In this document: positions 28,236 through 42,900 of the stretch, in pieces
Position numbering within the stretch: position 1 is the first letter of the stretch
Layout of the letters: the number at the start of each line of letters is the position of its first letter
NCBI RefSeq assembly: GCF_050948215.1
Contig: NW_027488707.1
Location: 186,001-250,000 of the forward strand
Direction: 5' to 3'
DNA: 64,000 nt
Origin: Halictus rubicundus
Lineage: Eukaryota > Arthropoda > Insecta > Hymenoptera > Halictidae
Made by a program: the position numbers and the translations under genes
Notes under the pieces: generated by a model
The model's input: only the letters and a program-made list of their open reading frames with translations
The model's database searches: none
What the model was told of the DNA's origin: nothing

Positions 28236-30590
28236 ATTCGATTATCTCCACTATAATATCGTATCCTCAATCCTATCCTATCCTCTATCCTATCCAATCC
28301 CCTATCCGATCCTCTATCCTATCCTATCCTCAATCCTATCCTATCCTCAATCCTATCCTATCTTCTATCCTATCCTATTCTCTGTCCTATCCTATCCTAT
28401 ATCATATCTTATACTATCCTATCCTCTATCCTATCTAAACCTCTATCCTATCCTACCTCGATCCTATCTTACCCCAATCCTATCCTATCCTCTATCCTAT
28501 CCTATTCTCTATCCTATCCTCTATCCTATCCTATCCTCTATCCTATCCTATCCTCTATCCTATCCTCTATCCTATCCTATCCTCTATCCTATCCTATCCT
28601 CTATCCTATCCTGTCCTCTATCCTATCCTATCCTCAATCCTATCCTATCCTCTATCCTATCCTATCCTCTATCCTATCCTATCCTCTATCCTATCCTATC
28701 CTCTATCCTATCCTATCCTCTATCCTATCCAATACTGTATCTTATCCTATCCTCTATCCTATCCTATCCTCTATCCTATCCTATCCTCTATCCTATCCTA
28801 TCCTCTATCCTATCCTATCCTCTATCCTATCCTATCCTCTATCCTATCCTATCCTCTATCCTATCCTATCCTCTATCCTATCCTATCCTCTATCCTATCC
28901 TATCCTCTATCCTATCCTATCCTCTATCCTATCCTATCCTCTATCCTATCCTATCCTCTATCCTATCCTATCCTCTATCCTATCCTATCCTCTATCCTAT
29001 CCAATACTGTATCTTATCCGATCCTTTATCCTATCCTATCCTCTGTAATATCCTATCCCCTATCCTATCCTCTATTCGATCCGCTCCACTATAATATCGT
29101 ATCCTCTATCCTATCGTATCCTCTATCCTATCTAATCCCCTATCCGATCCTCTATCCTATCCTATCCTCAATCCTATCCTATCCTCAATCCTATCCTATC
29201 CTCAATCCTATCCTAGCCTCTATCCTATTCAATCCTATATCCTATATTCTATCGTATCCTATCCTTTATCCTATCCTATCCTCTATCCTATCCTATCCTC
29301 TATCCTATCCTATCCTCTATAATATCCTATCCCCTATCCTATCCTCTATTTGATCCTCTCCACTGTAATATCGTATCCTCTATCCTATCCTGTCCTCTAT
29401 CCTATAGTATCATCCATACTATCATATTCTATATCCTACCCTATCCTATCCTCTATCCTATCCTATCCTATATCCTATCCTATATTATCCTATCCTCTAT
29501 CCTATCCTATCCTCTATCCTATCCTATCCTCTATCCTATCCAATCCTCTATCCTATCCTATCCTCGATCCTATCTTGTCCCCAATCCTATCCTATCCTCT
29601 ATCCTATCCTATTCTCTATCCTATCCTCTATCCTATCCTATCCTCTATCCTATCCTATCCTCTATCCTAACCTATCCTCTATCCTATCCTATCCTCTATC
29701 CTATCCAATATTGTATCTTATCCGATCCTCTATCCTATCCTATCCTCTATAATATCCTATCCCCTATCCTATCCTCTATTCGATCCTCTCCACTATAATA
29801 TCGTATCCTCTATCCTATCCTAACCTCTATCCTATCCAATCCCCTATCCGATCCTCTATCCTATCCTATCCTCTATCCTATCCTGTCCTCTATCCTATCC
29901 TATCCTCAATCCTATTCTATCCTCTATCCTATCCTATCCTCTATCCTATCCAATTCTCTATCCTATCCTATCCCCTATCCTATCCTCTATTTGATCCTCT
30001 CCACTGTAATATCGTATCCTCTATCCTATCCTGTCCTCTATGCTATAATATCATCCATCCTATCATATTCTATATCCTAACCTATCCTATCCTGTATCGT
30101 ATCCTATCCTCTATCCTATTCAATCCTATATCCTATCCTCTATCCTATCCTATCCTCTATCGTCTCCTGTCCTCTATCCTATCCAATCCCCTATCCTATC
30201 CTCTATCTTATCCTATCCTCTATCCTATCCTATCCTCTATCCTATCCAATGCCCTATCCGATCCTATCCTCTATCCTATCCTATCCTATCCTCAATCCTA
30301 CCCTATCCTCTATCCTATTCAAGCCTATATCCTATACTCTATCGTATCCTATCCCCTATCCTATCCTCTATCCTATCCAATCCTCTATCCTATCCTATCC
30401 TCTATCCTATCCTATCCTCTATCCTATCCTATCCTCGATCCTATATTATCCTCAATCCTAGCCTATCCTCTATCATATCCTATTCTCTATCCTATCCTAT
30501 CCTATATCCTATCCTATACTATCCTATCCTCTATCCTATCCTATCCTCTATCCTATCCTATCCTCTATCCTATCCAATCCTCTATCCTAT
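28236..30590 (+). repeat. duplicon B-like copy 3
   Basis: This stretch starts with the CTATTCGATTATC block and follows the B order: the clean run at 28751-28988, CTATTTGATCC near 29346, and CCAATGCCC near 30245. It overlaps the start of duplicon C copy 1, so C contains a B module; the same module recurs at 39898-41550. Confidence 0.88.
28751..28988 (+). repeat. unit run of variable length, n = 14
   Basis: Fourteen perfect 17-bp units lie between the same pair of AATACTGTATC landmarks, in the third B-like copy. Confidence 0.92.
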
Positions 30591-33500
30591 CCTATCCTCG
30601 ATCCTATCTTATCCCCAATCCTATCCTATTCTCTATCCTATCCTATTCTCTATCCTATCCTCTATCCTATCCTATCCTCTCTCCTAACCTATGCTCTATC
30701 CTATCCTATCCTCTATCCTTTCCTGTCCTCTATCCTATCCTATCCTCAATCCTATCCTATCCTCTATCCTATCCTATCCTCTATCCTACCCTATCCTCTA
30801 TCCTATCCTATCCTCTATCCTATCCTATCCTCTATCCTATCCAATACTGTATCTTATCCTATCCTCTATCCTATCCTATCCTCTATCCTACCCTATCCTC
30901 TATCCTATCCTATCCTCTATCCTATCCTATCCTCTATCCTATCCAATACTGTATCTTATCCGATCCTTTATCCTATCCTATCCTCTATAATATCCTATCC
31001 CCTAACCTATCCTCTATTCGATCCTCTCCACTATAATATCGTATCCTCTATCCTATCCTATCCTCTATCCTATCCAATCCTATATCCTATACTCTATCCT
31101 ATAATATCCTATATCCTATCCTATACGATCCTATCCTCTATCCTATCCTATCCTCGATCCTATATTATCCTCAATCCTAGCCTATCCTCTATCCTATCCT
31201 ATTTTCTTTCCTATCCTATCCTATATCCTATCCTATACTATCCTATCCTATACTATCCTATCCTCTATCCTATCCTATCCTCTATCCTATCCTATCCTCT
31301 ATCCTATCCAATCCTCTATCCTATCCTATCCTCGATCCTATCTTATCCCCAATCCTATCCTATCCTCTATCCTATCCTATTCTCTATCCTATCCTATCCT
31401 ATATCCTATCCTATACTATCCTATCCTATACTATCCTATCCTCTATCCTATCCTAGCCTCTATCCTATCCTATCCTCTATCCTATCCAATCCTCTATCCT
31501 ATCCTATCCTCGATCCTATCTTATCCCCAATCCTATCCTATCCTCTATCCTATCCTATTCTCTATACTATCTTCTATCCTATCCTATCCTCTATCCTATC
31601 CTATCCTCTATCCTAACATATCCTCTATCCTATCCTATCCTCTATCCTATAAAATACTGTATCTTATCCGATCCTCTATCCTATCCTATCCTCTATAATA
31701 TCCTATCCCCTATCCTATCCTCTATTCGATCCTCTCCACTATAATATCGTATCCTCTATCCTATCCTATCCTCTATCCTATCCAATCCCCTATCCGATCC
31801 TCTATCCTATCCTATCCTCAATCCTATCCTATCCTCTATCCTATTCTATACTCCATCCTATCCTATCCTCTATCCTATCCTGTCCTCTATCCTATCCTAT
31901 CCTCAATCCTATCCTATCCTCTATCCTATCCTATCCTCTATCCTATCCTATCCTCTATCCTATCCTATCCTCTATACTATCCTATCCTCTATCCTATCCA
32001 ATACTGTATCTTATCCTATCCTCTATCCTATCCTATCCTCTATCCTACCCTATCCTCTATCCTATCCTATCCTCTATCCTATCCTATCCTCTATCCTATC
32101 CAATACTGTATCTTATCCGATCCTTTATCCTATCCTATCCTCTATAATATCCTATCCCCTATCCTATCCTCTATTCGATCCTCTCCACTATAATATCGTA
32201 TCCTCTATCCTATCCTATCCTCTATCCTATCCAATCCTATATCCTATCCTATCCTCTATCCTATCCAATCCTCTATCCTATCCTATCCTCGATCCTATCT
32301 TATCCCCAATCCTATCCTATCCTCTATCCTATCCTATTCTCTATCCTATCTTCTATCCTATCCTATCTCTATCCTATCCTATCCTCTATCCTAACCTATC
32401 CTCTATCCTATCCTATCCTCGATCCTATATTATCCTCAATCCTAGCCTATCCTCTATCCTATCCTATTCTCTATCCTATCTTCTATCCTATCCTATCTCT
32501 ATCCTATCCTATCCTCTATCCTAACCTATCCTCTATCCTATCCTATCCTCTATCCTATAAAATACTGTATCTTATCCGATCCTCTATCCTATCCTATCCT
32601 CTATAATATCCTATCCCCTATCCTATCCTCTATTCGATCCTCTCCACTATAATATCGTATACTCTATCCTATCCTATCCTCTATCCTATCCAATCCCCTA
32701 TCCGATCCTCTATCCTATCCTATCCTCAATCCTATCCTATCCTCAATCCTATCCTATCCTCTATCCTATTCAATCCTATATCCTATATTCTATCGCATCC
32801 TATCCTTTATCCTATCCTATCCTCTATCCTATCCTAACCTCTATCCTATCCTATCTTCTATCCTATCGTATCCTCTATCCTATCCTATCCTCTATCCTAT
32901 CCTATTCTCTATCCTATCCTATCCTATATCCTATCCTATACTATCCTATCCTCTATCCTATCCTATCCTCTATCCTATCCTATCCACTATCCTATTCAAT
33001 CCTCTATCCTATCCTATCCTCGATCCTATCTTATCCCCAATCCTATCCTATCCTCTATCCTATCCTATTCTCTATCCTATCCTCTATCCTATCCTATCCT
33101 CTATCCTATCCTATCCTCTATCCTATCCAATCCTCTATCCTATCCTATCCTCGATCCTATCTTATCCCCAATCCTATCCTATCCTCTATCCTATCCTATT
33201 CTCTATCCTATCTTCTATCCTATCCTATCCTCTATCCTATCCTATCCTCTATCCTAACCTATCCTCTATCCTATCCTATCCTCTATCCTATAAAATACTG
33301 TATCTTATCCGATCCTCTAACCTATCCTATTCTCTATAATATCCTATCCCCTATCCTATCCTCTATTTGATCCTCTCCACTGTAATATCGTATCCTCTAT
33401 CCTATCCTGTCCTCTATCCTATAATATCATCCATCCTATCATATTCTATATCCTACCCTATCCTATCCTCTATCGTATCCTATCCTCTATCCTATTCAAT

Positions 33501-35630
33501 CCTCTATCCTATCCTATCCTCGATCCTATCTTATCCCCAATCCTATCCTATCCTCTATCCTATCCTATTCTCTATCCTATCCTCTATCCTATCCTATCCT
33601 CTATCCTATCCTATCCTCTATCCTATCCAATCCTCTATCCTATCCTATCCTCGATCCTATCTTATCCCCAATCCTATCCTATCCTCTATCCTATCCTATT
33701 CTCTATCCTATCCTCTATCCTATCCTATCCTCTATCCTATCCTATCCTCTATCCTATCCAATCCTCTATCCTATCCTATCCTCGATCCTATCTTATCCCC
33801 AATCCTATCCTATCCTCTATCCTATCCTATCCTCTATCGTCTCCTGTCCTCTATCCTATCCAATCCCCTATCCTATCCTCTATCTTATCCTATCCTCTAT
33901 CCTATCCTATCCTCTATCCTATCCAATTCCCTATCCGATCCTCTATCCTATCCAATCCTCTATCCTATACTATCCTATCCTCTATCCTATCCTATCCCCT
34001 ACCCTATCCTCTATTCGATCCTCTCCATTATAATATCGTATCCTGTATCCTATCCTATCCTCTATCCTATCCAAACCTCTATCCTATCCTACCTCGATCC
34101 TATCTTATCCCCAATCCTATATTATCCTCAATCCTATCCTATCCTCTATTATATCCTATTCTCTATCCTATCCTATCCTATATCCTATCCTATACTATCC
34201 TATCCTCTATCCTATCCTATCCTCTATCCTATCCTATTCTCTATCCTATCCTGTATCCTATCCTATCCTCTATCCTATCCTATCCTCTATCCTATCCTAT
34301 CCTCTATCCTATCCTATCCTCTATCCTATCCTATCCTCTATCGTCTCCTGTCCTCTATCCTATCCTATCCTCTATCCTATTCTATACTCCATCCTATCCT
34401 ATCCGCTATCCTATCCTATCCTCTATCCTATCCAATCCCCTATCCGATCCTCTATCCTATCCTATCCTCAATGCTATCCTATCCTCAATCCTATCCTATC
34501 TTCTATCCTATCCTATTCTCTATCCTATCCTATCCTATATCATATCTTATACTATCCTATCCTCTATCCTATCTAAACCTCTATCCTATCCTACCTCGAT
34601 CCTATCTTACCCCAATCCTATCCTATCCTCTATCCTATCCTATTCTCTATCCTATCCTCTATCCTATCCTACCCTCTATCCTATCCTATCCTCTATCCTA
34701 TCCTATCCTCTATCCTATCCTATCCTCTATCCTATCCTATCCTGTCCTCTATCCTATCCTATCCTATCCTCTATCCTATCCTATCATCTATCCTATCCTA
34801 TCCTCTATCCTATCCTCTATCCTATCCTCTATCCTATCCTCTATCCTATCCTCTATCCTATCCTATCCTCTATCCTATCCTATCCTCTATCCTATCCTAT
34901 CCTCTATCCTATCCTATCCTCTATCCTATCCTATCCTCTAGCCCATCCTATTCTCTATCCAATCCTACCCTATCCTCTATCGTATCCTCTTCTGTATCCT
35001 ATCCAATCCTATATCGTATCCTCTATCCTATCCTATCCTCTATCCTATCCTATCCTGTATCCTATCATATCCTCTATCCTATCCTATCCTCTATCCTATC
35101 CTATCCTCTATCCTATCCTATCCTCTATCGTCTCCTGTCCTCTATCCTATCCAATCCCCTATCCTATCCTCTATCTTATCCTATCCTCTATCCTATCCAA
35201 TCCTCCGACCTATCCTATCCTCTATAATATCGTATCCCTTATCTTATCCTATCCCCTTTCCTATAATATCATCTATCCTATCCTATCCTCTATCCTATTC
35301 TATACTCCATAATATCCTATCCTCTATCCTATCCTATCCTCTAGCCTATACTCTATCCTATCCTATCCTATATCCTATCCTATACTATCCTATCCTCTAT
35401 CCTATCCTATCCCCTATCCTATCCTCTATTCCATCCTCTCCACTATAATATCGTATCCTCTATCCTATCCTATCCTCTATCCTATCCAATCCCCTATCCG
35501 ATCCCCTATCCTATCCTATCCTCAATCCTATCCTATCCTCTATCCTATCCTATTCTCTATCCTATCCTATCCTATATCCTATCCTATACTATCCTATCCT
35601 CTATCCTATCCTATCCTCTATCCTATCCTA
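28935..35630 (+). repeat. duplicon C, copy 1
   Basis: This block is collinear with 39898-46775. The shift is 10963 bp from 29006 to 30691 and 11141 bp at 33367. The 178-bp step reflects a stretch missing here near 32470: the order jumps between two similar TATTCTCTATCC blocks, while copy 2 retains the intervening sequence. Confidence 0.92.
34802..34849 (+). repeat. 12-bp sub-array, four copies
   Basis: Four copies of CCTCTATCCTAT in duplicon C copy 1, at the place equivalent to 25563. Confidence 0.93.
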
Positions 35631-35839
35631 TCCTCAATCCTATTCTATACTCCATCCTATCCTATCCTATCCTCGATCCTATATTATCCTCTATCCTATC
35701 CTATCCTCTATCCTATCCTATCCTCTATCCTATCCTATCCTCTATCCTATCCTATCCTCTATCCTATCCTGTCCTCTATCCTATCCTATCCTCAATCCTA
35801 TCCTATCCTCTATCCTATCCTCTCCTCTATCCTATCCTA

Positions 35840-38800
35840 TCCTCTATCCTATCCTATCCTCCATCCTATCCTATCCTCTATCCTATCCCATCGTCTATCC
35901 TATCCAATACTGTATCTTATCCGATCCTTTATCCTATCCTATCCTCTATAATATCCTATCCCCTATCCTATCCTCTATACTATCCTATCCCCTATCCTAT
36001 CCTCTATTCGATCCTCTCCACTATAATATCGTATCCTCTATCCTATCCTATCCTCTATCCTATCCAATCCCCTATCCGATCCTCTATTCTATCCTATCCT
36101 CAATCCTATCCTATCCACAATCCCATCCTATCCTCTATCCTATTCAATCCTATATCCTATATTCTATCGTATCCTATCCTTTATCCTATCCTATCATCTA
36201 TCCTATCCTATATTCTATCCTATCCTATCTTCTATCCTATCGTATCCTCTATCCTATCCTATCCTCTATCCTATAATCTATCCTCTATCCTATCCAATAC
36301 TGTATCTTATCAGATCCTCTATCCTATCCTATCCTCTGTAATATCCTATCCCCTATCCTATCCTCTATTCGATCCTCTCCACTATAATATCGTATCCTCT
36401 ATCCTATCCTATCCTCTATCCTATCCAATCCTCTATCCTATCCTATCCTCTATCCTATCCTATCCGCTATCCTATATTATCCTCTATCCTATCCTATGCT
36501 CTATCCTATCCTATCCTCTATCCTATCGTATCCTCTATCGTCTCCTATCCTCTATCGTCTCCTATCCTCTATCCTATCCAATCCCATATCCTATCCTCTA
36601 TCTTATCCTATCCTCTATCCTATCCAATCCTCCGTCCTATCCTATCCTCTATAATATCGTATCCCTTATCATATCCTATCCCCTTTCCTATAATATCATC
36701 TATCCTATCCTATTCTCTATCCTATCCTATCCTCTATTCTATCCTATCCTCTATCCTATCCTATCCTCTATCCTGTCCTATCCTCTATCCTATCCTATCC
36801 TCTATCCTATCCTATCCTGTATCCTATCCTATCCTCTATCCTATCCTACCCTCTATCCCATCCTATTCTCTATCCAATCCTATCCTATCCTCTATCGTAT
36901 CCTATTCTCTATCCTATGCAATCCTATGTCCTATCCTCTATCCTATCCTATCCTATCCTCTATCCTATAATCTATCCTCAATCCTATCCTCTATACTATC
37001 CTGTCCTCTTTTAAAATCGTATCATCTATCCTATCCAATCCTCTATCCTATCCAATCCTCTATCCTATCCTATCCTCTATCCTATCCTATCCTCTATCCT
37101 ATCCTATCCTCTATCCTATCCTGTCCTCTATCCTATCCTATCCTCAATGCTATCCTATCCTCTATCCTATCCTATCCTCTATCCTATCCAATACTGTATC
37201 TTATCAGATCCTCTATCCTATCCTATCCTCTGTAATATCCTATCCCCTATCCTATCCTCTATTCGATCCTCTCCACTATAATATCGTATCCTCTTTCATA
37301 TCCTATCCTCTATCCTATCCAATCCTCTATCCTATCCTATCCTCTATCCTATCCTATCCGCTTTCCTATATTATCCTCTATCCTATCCTATGCTCTATCC
37401 TATCCTATCCTCTATCCTATCGTATCCTCTATCGTCTCCTATCCTCTATCGTCTCCTATCCTCTATCCTATCCAATCCCATATCCTATCCTCTATCTTAT
37501 CCTATCCTCTATCCTATCCAATCCTCCGTCCTATTCTATCCTCTATAATATCGTATCCCTTATCATATCCTATCCCCTTTCCTATAATATCATCTATCCT
37601 ATCCTATTCCCTATCCTATCCTATCCTCTATTCTATCCTATCCTCTATCCTATCCTATCCTCTATCCTGTCCTATCCTCTATCCTATCCTATCCTCTATC
37701 CTATCCTATCCTGTATCCTATCCTATCCTCTATCCTATCCTACCCTCTATCCCATCCTATTCTCTATCCAATCCTATCCTATCCTCTATCGTATCCTATT
37801 CTCTATCCTATCCTATCCTCTATCCTATCCTATCCTCTATCCTATCCTCTATCCCATCCTATCCTCTATCCTATCCTATCTTCTATCCTATCCTATCTTC
37901 TATCCTATCGTATCCTCTATCCTATCCTATCCTCTATCCTATAATCTATCCTCAATCCTATCCTCTATGCTATCCTATCCTCTAGAATATCGTATCCTCT
38001 ATCCTATCCTATCCTCTATAATATCGTATCCTCTATCGTATCCTATCCTCTATCCTATCCTATCCTATCCTATCCTCTATCCTCTCCTACCTTCTATCCT
38101 ATCCTATCCTCTAAACTATAATCTATCCTCAATCGTAACCTCTATCCTATCCTATCCTCTATAATATCGTACCCTCTATCCTATCCCATCCTCTATAATA
38201 TCGTATCCTCTATCATATCCTATCCTATTTCCTTTAATATAATCTATACTATCCTATCCTCTATCCTATCCTATCCTCTATCCTATCCTATCCTCTATCC
38301 TATCCAATCCTCTATCCTATCCTATCCTCGATCCTATCTTATCCCCAATCCTATCCTATCCTCTATCCTATCCTATTCTCTATCCTATCCTCTATCCTAT
38401 CCTATCCTCTATCCTATCCTATCCTCTATCCTATCCTATCCTGTATCCTATCCTATCCTCTATCCTATCCTACCCTCTATCCCATCCTATTCTCTATCCA
38501 ATCCTATCCTATCCTCTATCGTATCCTATTCTCTATCCTATCCTATCCTCTATCCTATCCTATCCTCTATCCTATTCTATACTCCATCCTATCCTATCCT
38601 CTATACTATCCTATACTCGATCCTATTTATCCTCGATCCTATATTATCCTGAATACTATCCTATCCTGAATCCTATCCTATCCTCTATCCTATCCTATTC
38701 TGTATCCTATCCTATCCTATATCCTATCCTATACTATCCTATCCTCTATCCTATCCTATCCTCAATCCTATCCTATCCTCTATCCTATCCTATCCTCTAT

Positions 38801-39919
38801 CCTATCCTATCCTCTATCCTATCCAATACTGTATCTTATCCAATCCTCTATCCTATTCTATCCTCTATAATATCCTATCCCCTATCCTCTCCTCTATCCA
38901 ATCCTATATCCTATACTCTATCCTATCCTATCTTATATCCTATCCTCTATCCTATCCTATCCTCTATCCTATCCTATCCTCTATCCTATCCTATCCCCTA
39001 TCCTATCCTCTATCCTATCCTATCCTCTATCCTATCCTATCCTCTATCCTATCCTATCCTCTATCCTATTCTATACTCCATCCTATCCTATCCTCTATAC
39101 TATCCTATACTCGATCCTATTTATCCTCGATCCTATATTATCCTGAATCCTATCCTATCCTGAATCCTATCCTATCCTCTATTCTATCCTATTCTCTATC
39201 CTATCCTATCCTATATCCTATCCTATACTATCCTATCCTCTATCCTATCCTATCCTCAATCCTATCCTATCCTCTATCCTATCCTATCCTCTATCCTATC
39301 CTATCCTCTATCCTATCCAATACTGTATCTTATCCGATCCTCTATCCTATTCTATCCTCTATAATATCCTATCCCCTATCCTCTCCTCTATCCAATCCTA
39401 TATCCTATACTCTATCCTATCCTATCCTATATCCTATCCTCTATCCTATCCTATCCTCTATCCAATCCTATCCTCTATCCTATCCTATCCTCGATCCTAT
39501 ATTATCCTCAATCCTATCCTATCCTCTATCCTATCCTATTCTCTATCCTATACTATCCTATATCCTATCCTATACTATCCTATCCTCCATTCTATCCTAT
39601 CCTCTATCCTATCCTCTATCCTATCCTATCCTCTATCCTATCCAAACCTCTATCCTATCCTACCTGGATCCTATCTTATCCCCAATCCTATCCTATCCTC
39701 TATCCTATCCTATTCTCTATCCTATCCTCTATCCTATCCTATCCTCTATCCTATCCTATCCTCTATCCTATCCTGTCCTCTATCCTATCCTATCCTCAAT
39801 CCTATCCTATCCTCTATCCTATCCTATCCTCTATCCCATCCTATCCTCTATCCTATACTCTATCCTATCCTATCCTATATACTATCCTATACTATCCTAT
39901 CCTCTATCCTATCCTATCC
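35840..39919 (+). repeat. duplicon E, copy 1
   Basis: This block matches 50461-54107. The shift is 14621 bp at 35973, 14638 bp at 37967 (one extra 17-bp unit in copy 2 near 51120) and 14190 bp at 39120. Distinctive words are CTCTTTTAAAATCG near 37007, CTCTAGAATATCG near 37980 and CTATTTATCCTCG near 38625 and 39119. Confidence 0.92.
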
Positions 39920-42900
39920 TCTATCCTATCCTATCCTCTATCCTATCCTATCCTCTATCCTATCCAATACTGTATCTTATCCGATCCTTTATCCTATCCT
40001 ATCCTCTGTAATATCCTATCCCCTATCCTATCCTCTATTCGATCCGCTCCACTATAATATCGTATCCTCTATCCTATCGTATCCTCTATCCTATCTAATC
40101 CCCTATCCGATCCTCTATCCTATCCTATCCTCAATCCTATCCTATCCTCAATCCTATCCTATCCTCAATCCTATCCTAGCCTCTATCCTATTCAATCCTA
40201 TATCCTATATTCTATCGTATCCTATCCTTTATCCTATCCTATCCTCTATCCTATCCTATCCTCTATCCTATCCTATCCTCTATAATATCCTATCCCCTAT
40301 CCTATCCTCTATTTGATCCTCTCCACTGTAATATCGTATCCTCTATCCTATCCTGTCCTCTATCCTATAGTATCATCCATACTATCATATTCTATATCCT
40401 ACCCTATCCTATCCTCTATCCTATCCTATCCTATATCCTATCCTATATTATCCTATCCTCTATCCTATCCTATCCTCTATCCTATCCTATCCTCTATCCT
40501 ATCCAATCCTCTATCCTATCCTATCCTCGATCCTATCTTGTCCCCAATCCTATCCTATCCTCTATCCTATCCTATTCTCTATCCTATCCTCTATCCTATC
40601 CTATCCTCTATCCTATCCTATCCTCTATCCTAACCTATCCTCTATCCTATCCTATCCTCTATCCTATCCAATATTGTATCTTATCCGATCCTCTATCCTA
40701 TCCTATCCTCTATAATATCCTATCCCCTATCCTATCCTCTATTCGATCCTCTCCACTATAATATCGTATCCTCTATCCTATCCTAACCTCTATCCTATCC
40801 AATCCCCTATCCGATCCTCTATCCTATCCTATCCTCTATCCTATCCTGTCCTCTATCCTATCCTATCCTCAATCCTATTCTATCCTCTATCCTATCCTAT
40901 CCTCTATCCTATCCAATCCTCTATCCTATCCTATCCCCTATCCTATCCTCTATTTGATCCTCTCCACTGTAATATCGTATCCTCTATCCTATCCTGTCCT
41001 CTATGCTATAATATCATCCATCCTATCATATTCTATATCCTAACCTATCCTATCCTGTATCGTATCCTATCCTCTATCCTATTCAATCCTATATCCTATC
41101 CTCTATCCTATCCTATCCTCTATCGTCTCCTGTCCTCTATCCTATCCAATCCCCTATCCTATCCTCTATCTTATCCTATCCTCTATCCTATCCTATCCTC
41201 TATCCTATCCAATGCCCTATCCGATCCTATCCTCTATCCTATCCTATCCTATCCTCAATCCTACCCTATCCTCTATCCTATTCAAGCCTATATCCTATAC
41301 TCTATCGTATCCTATCCCCTATCCTATCCTCTATCCTATCCAATCCTCTATCCTATCCTATCCTCTATCCTATCCTATCCTCTATCCTATCCTATCCTCG
41401 ATCCTATATTATCCTCAATCCTAGCCTATCCTCTATCCTATCCTATTCTCTATCCTATCCTATCCTATATCCTATCCTATACTATCCTATCCTCTATCCT
41501 ATCCTATCCTCTATCCTATCCTATCCTCTATCCTATCCAATCCTCTATCCTATCCTATCCTCGATCCTATCTTATCCCCAATCCTATCCTATTCTCTATC
41601 CTATCCTATTCTCTATCCTATCCTCTATCCTATCCTATCCTCTCTCCTAACCTATGCTCTATCCTATCCTATCCTCTATCCTTTCCTGTCCTCTATCCTA
41701 TCCTATCCTCAATCCTATCCTATCCTCTATCCTATCCTATCCTCTATCCTACCCTATCCTCTATCCTATCCTATCCTCTATCCTATCCTATCCTCTATCC
41801 TATCCAATACTGTATCTTATCCTATCCTCTATCCTATCCTATCCTCTATCCTACCCTATCCTCTATCCTATCCTATCCTCTATCCTATCCTATCCTCTAT
41901 CCTATCCAATACTGTATCTTATCCGATCCTTTATCCTATCCTATCCTCTATAATATCCTATCCCCTAACCTATCCTCTATTCGATCCTCTCCACTATAAT
42001 ATCGTATCCTCTATCCTATCCTATCCTCTATCCTATCCAATCCTATATCCTATACTCTATCCTATAATATCCTATATCCTATCCTATACGATCCTATCCT
42101 CTATCCTATCCTATCCTCGATCCTATATTATCCTCAATCCTAGCCTATCCTCTATCCTATCCTATTTTCTTTCCTATCCTATCCTATATCCTATCCTATA
42201 CTATCCTATCCTATACTATCCTATCCTCTATCCTATCCTATCCTCTATCCTATCCTATCCTCTATCCTATCCAATCCTCTATCCTATCCTATCCTCGATC
42301 CTATCTTATCCCCAATCCTATCCTATCCTCTATCCTATCCTATTCTCTATCCTATCCTATCCTATATCCTATCCTATACTATCCTATCCTATACTATCCT
42401 ATCCTCTATCCTATCCTAGCCTCTATCCTATCCTATCCTCTATCCTATCCAATCCTCTATCCTATCCTATCCTCGATCCTATCTTATCCCCAATCCTATC
42501 CTATCCTCTATCCTATCCTATTCTCTATACTATCTTCTATCCTATCCTATCCTCTATCCTATCCTATCCTCTATCCTAACATATCCTCTATCCTATCCTA
42601 TCCTCTATCCTATAAAATACTGTATCTTATCCGATCCTCTATCCTATCCTATCCTCTATAATATCCTATCCCCTATCCTATCCTCTATTCGATCCTCTCC
42701 ACTATAATATCGTATCCTCTATCCTATCCTATCCTCTATCCTATCCAATCCCCTATCCGATCCTCTATCCTATCCTATCCTCAATCCTATCCTATCCTCT
42801 ATCCTATTCTATACTCCATCCTATCCTATCCTCTATCCTATCCTGTCCTCTATCCTATCCTATCCTCAATCCTATCCTATCCTCTATCCTATCCTATCCT